A stretch of 12,150 nt of DNA from Fibrobacterota bacterium (lineage in GTDB: Bacteria; Fibrobacterota; Chitinivibrionia; Chitinivibrionales; Chitinispirillaceae), in NCBI GenBank assembly GCA_023412475.1, contig JAEYNR010000096.1:1-12150 (forward strand), in the 5' to 3' direction. Each line of letters starts with the position of its first letter. Positions within the stretch are counted from its first letter, which is position 1. Positions 1 to 5,310 of the stretch are shown here, piece after piece. Below the pieces are notes generated by a model. The model saw nothing but the letters and a program-made list of their open reading frames with translations, did no database searches and was not told where the DNA came from. Made by a program: the position numbers and the translations under genes.

Positions 1-127
1 ACGGGTCGGAAATATCGGTATAGAACACCCTCATCAGCGCACTGTCAAGGTGACCTGGCAAGCAGCCATTTATGGATATGTTTGTGCGTATGGAAGTTCC
101 GTTGTCATGACTGTAGATCATACCTCC
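1..127. repeat. Left copy of 127-bp exact terminal direct repeat
   Basis: Bases 1-127 are identical to 12024-12150. The length equals a common maximum assembler k-mer, so the likely reading is a closed circular contig of 12,023 unique bases. The minus-strand RHS reading frame that runs off the right end continues in frame here, which fits circular joining. A repeat-induced graph loop between two RHS copies would give the same picture. Confidence 0.9.
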
Positions 128-151
128 ATCAAGATAAGCCATCCCAAACAT
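1..151 (-). CDS. RHS/YD-repeat protein, 5' end across the circular junction
   Basis: This is the start of the RHS gene annotated at 10318-12150 if the contig is circular. The minus-strand frame of that gene enters at base 127 and runs upstream to a stop at 200-202. ATG codons lie at 151, 142 and 121. The ATG at 151 gives a start MFGMAYLDGGMIYSHDNG and a 618-residue protein. It is preceded by the purine-rich stretch AGAGAGAAAG, a weak ribosome binding site. The frame ends at an array of 7-bp repeats (167-201), so the long YD-repeat shell expected upstream in a full RHS protein is missing. The gene is therefore a truncated RHS core, either a silent or donor cassette or an assembly join between two RHS loci. 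Bases 1-127 duplicate the right end and should not be counted as a second gene. Confidence 0.55.
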   Translation of the reverse strand, partial: MFGMAYLDGGMIYSHDNGTSIRTNISINGCLPGHLDSALMRVFYTDISDP

Positions 152-166
152 CTTTCTCTCTACTTC

Positions 167-201
167 GTTATTCGTTATTCGATATTCGTTATTCGATATT
201 C
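167..201. repeat. Five 7-bp tandem units at the truncated RHS 5' end
   Basis: Units read gttattc, gttattc, gatattc, gttattc, gatattc. The RHS reading frame hits its upstream stop inside this array (200-202), so the array marks the edge of the RHS homology. Bases 202-291 hold nothing recognisable. Confidence 0.8.
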
Positions 202-291
202 ATTAACACCTGTCTCTTTTCCCGATTCTATAGGAAAATACTCAAAATTCATGGCCTGGGACAAAGAAAGTCCTGCCATTAAAAAAAATGT

Positions 292-596
292 TGAAAACGG
301 AAACAGATCTCCAATGGTGGAATTCATGCTATCTATTTTTATGCAATTAGCAAGGATGGAACGGGAATTTTTGATTCAACGGGTAAAAAGTGGTTTGAAC
401 CATGCCAAATCTTTGGGAAAAACGCTAGGCAGACCTAAAAATTCAACTATTAGATGATCAGGCATTCCTGAAAAAGTATAAGAATCTCTCTGCAGACCTG
501 CAAAACGGTCTCTCAGTTCGCAAAGCAGCAAAAATTCACGAAGTTTCTTTGAATACCGTTTTGAAGGTTCGAAAAGCTCTGAATTTAGCAGCCTGA
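292..596 (+). pseudogene. Serine recombinase remnant A (C-terminal half, frameshifted)
   Basis: This fragment matches residues of about 114-213 of the intact recombinase at 9069-9710. The first frame reads ENGNRSPMVEFM and continues to LGRPKNS with about 4 differences in 51 residues. Around 447-452 one extra base (actattagat against ataatggat in the intact gene) shifts the frame. The C-terminal helix-turn-helix part then continues in another frame to the TGA at 594-596 with one difference in 43 residues. The catalytic N-terminus (RVSS region) is absent, so it cannot be active. The high protein identity suggests recent decay or a recent recombination between copies. Its 3' flank is also conserved with the intact copy. 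It converges on the minus-strand toxin-antitoxin pair at 864-1477. Confidence 0.9.
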
Positions 597-627
597 AAAT
601 GTATCCCAACAGGAGACATTTTCGGGC
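591..627 (+). terminator. Hairpin after recombinase remnant A, terminator-like
   Basis: The arms GCCTGAAAATGT and ACATTTTCGGGC pair with one G-U, leading to an apex TCC/GGA around a short loop. The hairpin begins at the recombinase stop codon. The intact copy has the counterpart at 9705-9741, with arm changes that keep the pairing. There is no clean T-run after the stem on the plus strand, so termination is likely but not certain. Confidence 0.55.
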
Positions 628-770
628 TTACTCAGCAGGAATCAGATTTTGTCCGCTATAGCAGACTTTTTTCAGGTTTCAGATTCACCCTTCAAACACT
701 CTCCCCTATACTCTCATCCCCATTTACAGGGAACAAAAATCAAACTCTCTTTCTCTCTTGGTTATTTGAA
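597..770 (+). repeat. Conserved non-coding 3' flank of remnant A
   Basis: This stretch is homologous to 9711-9892 downstream of the intact recombinase. It holds a shared motif ATCAGATTTTGTCCGCTATAGC (first 20 bases from 641) and a 42-bp block at 718-759 identical to 9840-9881, which contains CATTTACAGGGAACAAAAAT. Similarity fades after about TTATTTGA (762-769), and the next genes are unrelated: toxin-antitoxin here, RHS immunity there. Conservation of non-coding DNA next to a recombinase suggests a recombination or attachment site. Bases 771-863 are AT-rich with nothing else seen. Confidence 0.8.
651..666. other. GCTATAGC-centred palindrome, candidate recombinase site
   Basis: GTCCGCTATAGCAGAC is symmetric except for one base pair flanking each side of the core. 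The equivalent at 9775-9790, GTCCGCTATAGCGTAC, keeps the core and is again nearly symmetric. Serine recombinases cut at the centre of short dyad sites with a 2-bp overlap, so this is a reasonable candidate. A role as a regulator site cannot be excluded. Confidence 0.4.
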
Positions 771-863
771 TGGTGATTATGATATTGGAAAATAAATTAA
801 GTAACAGATTTTTAAACATCTTATTTTTGCTATTGTAAATTGTTAGATTAATAATACTTGAAC

Positions 864-1151
864 TCAAACCAACTCAATCTTCAATTTCTTGCCAAGAGCG
901 ATTGCTGCCTTACTTAATGTTACTAATGTCAAAGATTCATTGTCAAGTTGAAAAAGTCGATCAACTGCAGATCTGCTCGTGTTCATTCTTTTTGCAAGGG
1001 TTGTTTTGGTTAAGTGTTTCTTTGCCATTTCCTTTTTAATCTGAAATGCAATAACCTTTTTGATTGAATTTACTTCTACTTTTTCTCTTATTCCTTCTTC
1101 ATCCAGGAATTCATCGAAATTCGAACCGATATATTGATTTTTCGTCTTCAT
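864..1151 (-). CDS. XRE-family antitoxin (HigA-like) of a type II toxin-antitoxin pair
   Basis: The 95-residue protein starts MKTKNQYIGSNFDEFLDEEG and ends KKLKIELV, matching the antitoxin family found beside Gp49/DUF891 toxins. Residues of about 38-85 form a helix-turn-helix (KKHLTKTTLAKRMNTSRSAVDRL in part), which binds the operator and represses the pair. I chose the ATG at 1151 because it overlaps the toxin stop as ATGA (1148-1151) and has AAAGGAAA just upstream. A longer in-frame start at 1190 lies inside the toxin gene and is less likely. The antitoxin should neutralise the toxin encoded directly upstream. The gene order, toxin first, is that of HigBA-type systems. Confidence 0.92.
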   Translation of the reverse strand: MKTKNQYIGSNFDEFLDEEGIREKVEVNSIKKVIAFQIKKEMAKKHLTKTTLAKRMNTSRSAVDRLFQLDNESLTLVTLSKAAIALGKKLKIELV

Positions 1152-1477
1152 GCTTTTCCTTTCAACATATTCTTTCTTTTCCGTGCACACTGTAATATTT
1201 CTATGGGTGTTTTTTGTGATTTCTTAATGAAGCCATGCAAAAGAACCATTTTTTCATCAAAAACGGTAAAAAGGACCCTTGCAATACCGCCATGTAAATG
1301 TGTCCGTATTTCCCAGATATCCTTTTCCATTTTTCGCACAACAGGCATACCGATTGGCCAACCATATTGTACTGTTTTTATATCCTCTCCAATTACCTTT
1401 TTATCTTCTTTTTCCAATGAACGTAACCAGTCTCTTACCGGTTCTGTACCATTTTCATTTTTTAAAAAAGACAACAT
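1148..1477 (-). CDS. RelE/ParE-superfamily toxin, Gp49/DUF891 (HigB-like)
   Basis: The protein has 109 residues, the usual length for this family. It carries the family signatures VRDWLRSLEKEDKK, GEDIKTVQYGWPIGMP and VLLHGFIKKSQKTP, with the C-terminal basic tail ARKRKNML. Relatives are ribosome-dependent or free mRNA endoribonucleases that stop translation when not bound by their antitoxin. The ATG at 1477 lies downstream of a clear promoter-operator at 1519-1547. The stop overlaps the antitoxin ATG by 4 bp, so the two are translationally coupled. The pair sits between two recombinase remnants in direct orientation, which makes it look like cargo; it may also stabilise the element by post-segregational killing (inference). 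Confidence 0.93.
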   Translation of the reverse strand: MLSFLKNENGTEPVRDWLRSLEKEDKKVIGEDIKTVQYGWPIGMPVVRKMEKDIWEIRTHLHGGIARVLFTVFDEKMVLLHGFIKKSQKTPIEILQCARKRKNMLKGKA

Positions 1478-1518
1478 TTAGTACAAATTCAGGAACTTCA
1501 TTATTATTCATACAAGAA

Positions 1519-1547
1519 ATGTACCAAATCTGGTACGTTGAAGTCAA
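1519..1547 (-). promoter_or_regulatory. Promoter and operator of the toxin-antitoxin pair
   Basis: On the minus strand a -35 TTGACT (1547-1542) is followed, with an 18-bp spacer, by TACATT (1523-1518). The perfect inverted repeat GTACCA-AATC-TGGTAC (1521-1536) covers the spacer and -10. A related half-site GTACAAAT lies at 1481-1488 near the toxin start. Autorepression by the antitoxin fits this arrangement. Confidence 0.7.
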
Positions 1548-1699
1548 TAAAAAAATTGTGTTTTTATCAAAAACATTGTATTCCTCTTTGTTCAAGCTCA
1601 AAACACCTACCCTAATTTGGTTTCTCTGACTTAAATACTTCTGTGCCAGTGGGTAATCCTTTTTCTGTGTTTATTGGTAATTATTTTTCAGTGCAGACT

Positions 1700-2036
1700 G
1701 GAATTACGGAAATTATCAGGGAAAAAGTCTTTCGAAGTTTTAGTAGTTTCGGAAATCTCCCGTCACGGTCGTAATCCGTTTCAGATTCAACAGATCATTG
1801 AAGAACTATCGGAATTGAAAATTTCTATTCACATAGAATCTTTAGGACTGAAAACAATCGATGAAAACGGAAACAGATCTCCAATGGTGGAATTCATTCT
1901 CTCAATTTTGATGCAATTAGCAAGAATGGAAAGGGAATTCCTGATTCAAAGAGTAAAGAGTGGTTTGAACCATGCTAAATCAAAGGGAAAAGTTTTAGGC
2001 AGACCACAGGGGTCTACAATGGAGCAGCAGGATTTT
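1700..2036 (+). pseudogene. Serine recombinase remnant B (both ends missing)
   Basis: This fragment matches residues of about 60-170 of the intact recombinase, from ELRKLSGKKSFEVL through SEISRHGRNPF and ENGNRSPMVEF to LGRPQGSTMEQQ. The conserved second-half active-site arginines (SRHGR) are kept, but the N-terminal catalytic serine region and the C-terminal helix-turn-helix are lost. Homology stops abruptly near 2036, only 17 bp before the stop of the minus-strand lipoprotein gene at 2054. The cargo therefore seems to have replaced the recombinase 3' end here, unlike the other two copies, which keep a 3' flank. Bases 1548-1699 hold no gene that I can support. Confidence 0.9.
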
Positions 2037-2053
2037 TTAATTTCTTACCAACC

Positions 2054-2491
2054 CTATTCAATAATCAATGTATCTGAATATTCGTGCACGCAATTAATGC
2101 ATATATCTTGCATATTTATTGTTGTATCAAAAGGATAAACCTGAAATTGTTCTGAAGAATAATCTTCTGATTTTATTATAACATCAATACGGTAATCCTC
2201 TAAAAAGACATCAATAAAAAAGCATTCGCTGTTACCAACCCATGAATAATTAAAATCAAACGTCTTTTTATCTTTTGGTAAAAGGTTCGTTGATGAATCT
2301 GTGAATATAATAGTTACATAATCTGGATTAATACGTTCCTTGTAATTGTAAAATTCAATAGTTTTATCAAAATTCGATGTATTTATAATTGTTAAAGATA
2401 ATTTTGCTTTGCAGCTAACATCTTTATCAAAAAAAGAGCAACTGAACAACATTAAACAGAAAGCAATGACTACTTTTAGTAATTTTTTCAT
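2054..2491 (-). CDS. Putative lipoprotein, candidate immunity protein of the second RHS tip
   Basis: The 145-residue protein has a lipoprotein signal peptide: MKKLLKVVIAF, a hydrophobic stretch and the lipobox LFSC with Cys18 as the lipidated residue. The mature part has no motif I recognise; it is rich in beta-prone Thr, Ile, Val and aromatic segments. The ATG at 2491 is 4 bp after the stop of the RHS tip gene, and AGGA at the end of that gene serves as its ribosome binding site, so the two are coupled. A small gene directly after an RHS tip is normally its immunity gene. An envelope-anchored immunity protein would suggest that the toxin acts in the periplasm or membrane (inference). Confidence 0.7.
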   Translation of the reverse strand: MKKLLKVVIAFCLMLFSCSFFDKDVSCKAKLSLTIINTSNFDKTIEFYNYKERINPDYVTIIFTDSSTNLLPKDKKTFDFNYSWVGNSECFFIDVFLEDYRIDVIIKSEDYSSEQFQVYPFDTTINMQDICINCVHEYSDTLIIE

Positions 2492-2495
2492 TTTC

Positions 2496-3368
2496 TTAAT
2501 CCTGTAGAAACCAGTGTCGAATATGTTTAAGAACGCTCCTCACAGTTATCACTGCTGTGGTAATCGGCATAATTGGTGCAATTGTTGAAAGTGCTGGTCC
2601 TCCAATAAGTGTCTCATTTCCTATTTGCACCAAATCTGCAGCCGCAGCCTGTCCAGCTGCTTTCCCAAAACCTTCATTTTGAACTTCAATTGCGGCATTT
2701 TGTATTAAATGGGTAACCATTGAAAACATATAGTCAAACTGCAGAAAACTTGATCCTACTCCAGGTACAAATAGACTCGCAAGAGCAATACCACCTGCAG
2801 CATCTTGATATTTCGCCAATATCCTTGAAGAACCAGTGCTGTCTTTCCCTGCAAAATATAATCCCATTTCTATGGGAGAATATGGTAATTGGTATGGACT
2901 TCCATATTCATGAAAAGCATCATTGATTGCATGCTGCCTGAAACCCTCCCATTGTGCTCTTGTCATGTTAAAATCAGAAGGTTTGTTATTATTAAAGAAC
3001 TCATTAATTTCTTTTGCAGAGGTATATTTTCCTTCATGTATTGCTTTAGCAAGCCTCTCCATACCTTTATGATTTATCCATCGGTGTTTCACAAGTGGAT
3101 TAGAACTTCTCCAAAAGTCTCCTGCCAATTCATGCCATCCCCCAATAATCCAATGTGACAAGACATCGAGGCGACCATCCGGATCAGTTCTCATCACAGG
3201 GTTAGAAGATGCATAAAGGTATGCATCATAATAGCAATCCGCAGGATCAACACTCAACCAGATCCCCAGCTCCGGATCATAGTATCTAGCCCCGATTAGA
3301 TACCATAGCAGGGAAAAAAAGAAATTCCAAAACAAAAAAAGACAGTCTTTCAAAGAGCTAAGATTCAC
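2496..3368 (-). CDS. Orphan RHS C-terminal tip (polymorphic toxin, truncated core)
   Basis: Only the last part of the RHS core is present: IGARYYDPELGIWLSVDP (about residues 25-42), NPV and DPDGR, followed by about 220 residues of variable tip. The first 24 residues are an unrelated hydrophobic stretch, and homology to the other RHS gene of this window stops exactly at GARYYDPELG. It is therefore probably an orphan or silent cassette rather than a secreted full protein, and the start at 3368 is uncertain. The tip has HWIIGGWHELAGDFW, a Lys/Asn-rich central region and two hydrophobic C-terminal segments (AAGGIALASLFVPGVGSSF and IAPIMPITTAVITV). I do not recognise the toxin family; a membrane-active toxin is possible. 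The lipoprotein gene follows 4 bp downstream. Confidence 0.8.
   Translation of the reverse strand: MNLSSLKDCLFLFWNFFFSLLWYLIGARYYDPELGIWLSVDPADCYYDAYLYASSNPVMRTDPDGRLDVLSHWIIGGWHELAGDFWRSSNPLVKHRWINHKGMERLAKAIHEGKYTSAKEINEFFNNNKPSDFNMTRAQWEGFRQHAINDAFHEYGSPYQLPYSPIEMGLYFAGKDSTGSSRILAKYQDAAGGIALASLFVPGVGSSFLQFDYMFSMVTHLIQNAAIEVQNEGFGKAAGQAAAADLVQIGNETLIGGPALSTIAPIMPITTAVITVRSVLKHIRHWFLQD
3244..3294 (-). repeat. RHS core seam shared with 11036-11086
   Basis: Fifty-one bases encoding GARYYDPELG(I/V)WLSVDP are about 90 percent identical in the two RHS genes (5 mismatches by my count). Similarity ends abruptly after CTAGCCCCG on one side and at the variable tip on the other. This is where homologous recombination would exchange tips. 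Confidence 0.85.
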
Positions 3369-3372
3369 ATTT

Positions 3373-3407
3373 TAAAATACTTCAATCCTCACTAATGAGA
3401 AAGTATT
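3373..3407 (-). terminator. Hairpin at the end of the recombinase operon
   Basis: On the minus strand AATACTT/AAGTATT arms (3401-3407 and 3376-3382) enclose an inner CTCA/TGAG stem, followed by TTTT. The hairpin starts at the stop of the tyrosine recombinase at 3406. The T-run is short, so it is a weak terminator. Confidence 0.45.
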
Positions 3408-4284
3408 AATCTCTGTTTTTAGCTGAAAATGAAGGGCTTCGGGGGTGGGATCTGTGGAGATTATTATGAAGATCTGCAGTAGTAAGGTGGGAATAGTGGT
3501 TAAGAGTGGATGCCTGATTATGACCTAAAAGACGGGAAAGGATTTCACAACTGCATCCGTTTCTTGCCATGTAAGTTGCAAATGCCTTTCGGAATAGGTG
3601 TGGATTCCAGGCACTCCATAGCTTAAATCTCTGATAGATTGCTGATTTTGTCATTCTTTTGCCTGTTACCGATACAAAAAGCGAACCATTTATAGCGTTT
3701 CTTCGGGCTATATACTCTCTGATTGCCTTAACAGATACATCGGTAAGGGGAACGAATCGACACTTCTTTTCACCCCTTCCTTTGCCTTTTAAAAGGACTG
3801 TTTTTTCTGTAAGATTTACGTCCTCAATATTGAGTGAAACCAATTCTCCAATTCTTGCACCGCTTCCAAAAGTCACTTCAAACATTGCATAGTCACGTAA
3901 AGCTATCAGGGTATCAACTTTCCTGATCCGCTCAGTAACTCTGTTAATTTCTTCAATGGAAGGAACACTGAATCGTTTTTCTTCTGCAGTGGTCCCAATT
4001 AACACTTCTGCAGCAGGATTCTCAAATAAAATCCCCCTTTTGATACAGATCTCAAGAAAGTGGCTTATTACTTCTCTGTTCTGAACCTGAACTCCCCTTT
4101 TAATTGTCTTTTGAAGTAAATATCTCTCAATATCTGCAGAATTGATGCCTGATAATTCGATATTTTGACTTCTGATCCAATTCAGAAAGGTCTTGATCTG
4201 ATATAGCTTTCTTTCAATGGTGGTTTTAACGTTATTTTTCAATATCAGTTCCTTCTGATACTCCTTGAGAAGCCCTTCAATCAT
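3406..4284 (-). CDS. Tyrosine recombinase 2 (XerC/D-like integrase)
   Basis: The 292-residue protein has an N-terminal SAM-like core-binding domain (about 1-90) and a C-terminal catalytic domain. Catalytic residues can be read in order: Arg144 in GARIGEL, a lysine in KGKGRGEK near 166-168, His229 and Arg232 in HLFR, His255 in LLGH and the nucleophile Tyr264 in LNHYSHLT. The full set suggests an active strand-exchange enzyme. I chose the ATG at 4284 because it overlaps the stop of recombinase 1 as ATGA and the core-binding domain starts there; a longer in-frame start at 4440 would add 52 residues that read through recombinase 1. Coupled expression suggests that the two work as a pair, as XerC and XerD do. 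The target site is not evident. Confidence 0.93.
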   Translation of the reverse strand: MIEGLLKEYQKELILKNNVKTTIERKLYQIKTFLNWIRSQNIELSGINSADIERYLLQKTIKRGVQVQNREVISHFLEICIKRGILFENPAAEVLIGTTAEEKRFSVPSIEEINRVTERIRKVDTLIALRDYAMFEVTFGSGARIGELVSLNIEDVNLTEKTVLLKGKGRGEKKCRFVPLTDVSVKAIREYIARRNAINGSLFVSVTGKRMTKSAIYQRFKLWSAWNPHLFRKAFATYMARNGCSCEILSRLLGHNQASTLNHYSHLTTADLHNNLHRSHPRSPSFSAKNRD

Positions 4285-5198
4285 GCTGCATTCCTTGGAT
4301 GAAATTTCAGGTGTGCTTCCCGTAAGGCAGTAAAGGTATTTCTGAGATAATGCTGAGTGGATTTTAAATCTGCATGACCAAGCAGAAGCTGAATTGTGCG
4401 TAAATCTGATCCTGAATCCAATTGGTGTGATGCAAAGCATGCCCTGAAGGTATGGGGTGATAAGGTTTTAGTCATTCCAACCTGATCAGCATACTTCTTT
4501 ATCAAATCCCTGAGATTTCCGAACGTGATCATTTTTCCGTTTTTACTTGGAAAGAGTAAATTAGATCCATTTACAGCAAACAATGGTCTTGCGTTATCAA
4601 GATAATCTTGGAATAATGGAAGGAGCCATTCGCCTAGTGGAATTATCCTGTTGCTGTCTCTCTTTGCTTTTTTCACCAACAGAATTCTTTCAGATAAATC
4701 AATTTGATCCATTTTTAATGAGCGAAGTTCTTTACTCCTTAGCCCTGTACCGTATAACAGTTCCAATATTAATCTATCCCGTTTTCTTATTGGTGTATCA
4801 GGTGTAATGCTATCCAATAATTCAGCCATTTCTTTAACCGTAGGAATGTTTTTAAGTACATTTTTTGATACGTTTGGAAGAGTAATACTACCTGAAATAT
4901 CATTTCTAATCAGTCCACTTCCTGCCATAAGCCTGAAAAACAGCTTAACCGAATTCAATTTGGTCCGAATGCTCTTTATTCCAAGTGGTTTTCCCCTGTA
5001 TTCTCTTTTTTTCAGGTGAAGGTGAAATGAACTAATGTGGTCAATCCTGATATTATCTGCAGACTGTACCGATTCCTCTTCCGTTAAGTATTTAAAAAGA
5101 TCCCTGACATGGAATACATAATCTGCTATAGATTTATCTGAATAGTTTTGCAATCTCATTTGTTCTGCAAATTGGTGTATTTGTAATTCGAATTTCAT
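4281..5198 (-). CDS. Tyrosine recombinase 1 (XerC/D-like integrase)
   Basis: The 305-residue protein begins MKFELQIHQFAEQMRLQNYS and has a phage-integrase core-binding domain followed by the catalytic domain. Visible catalytic residues are Arg154 in TGLRSKEL, a lysine in LLVKKAKRD (around 179), His249 and Arg252 in SPHTFR, His275 in LLGHADLKS and Tyr284 in TQHYLR. I prefer the ATG at 5198, which has AAAGGAAAGAAG upstream; a TTG at 5222 would add 8 residues. It overlaps recombinase 2 by 4 bp and follows the ATPase gene by about 70 bp in the same direction, so the three probably form one operon. It is clearly different in sequence from recombinase 2, so this is a heterologous pair rather than a tandem duplication. 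Confidence 0.93.
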   Translation of the reverse strand: MKFELQIHQFAEQMRLQNYSDKSIADYVFHVRDLFKYLTEEESVQSADNIRIDHISSFHLHLKKREYRGKPLGIKSIRTKLNSVKLFFRLMAGSGLIRNDISGSITLPNVSKNVLKNIPTVKEMAELLDSITPDTPIRKRDRLILELLYGTGLRSKELRSLKMDQIDLSERILLVKKAKRDSNRIIPLGEWLLPLFQDYLDNARPLFAVNGSNLLFPSKNGKMITFGNLRDLIKKYADQVGMTKTLSPHTFRACFASHQLDSGSDLRTIQLLLGHADLKSTQHYLRNTFTALREAHLKFHPRNAA

Positions 5199-5228
5199 TG
5201 TTTTTAACTTCTTTCCTTTCAATTTTCA

Positions 5229-5310
5229 CCGCGAACCGCGAAGTAGTATCCATCTCCTTGATTTTTATCAAGATGCTTTCAGTGCGAAGTCATTGCGAAG
5301 TTCCGCGAAG
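5229..5310. repeat. GCGAAG-type short repeats and hairpin between ATPase and recombinase genes
   Basis: The stretch holds CCGCGAACCGCGAAG and further GCGAAG units at about 5284, 5295 and 5305, the last ones inside the ATPase C-terminus. It also holds a perfect hairpin CTTGAT-TTTT-ATCAAG (5257-5272) straddling the ATPase stop. It may be an extragenic repeat remnant or a processing hairpin. Confidence 0.4.

Noticed and set aside
167..201. CRISPR-like short repeats
   Set aside because: Units are 7 bp in tandem without spacers, and no cas gene is present.
1134..1629. Plus-strand open frames over the toxin-antitoxin pair
   Set aside because: They are antisense to two recognised genes and have no domain or start signal.
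3406..5198. RIT element (recombinases in trio)
   Set aside because: Only two tyrosine recombinases are present; the third operon member is an ATPase.
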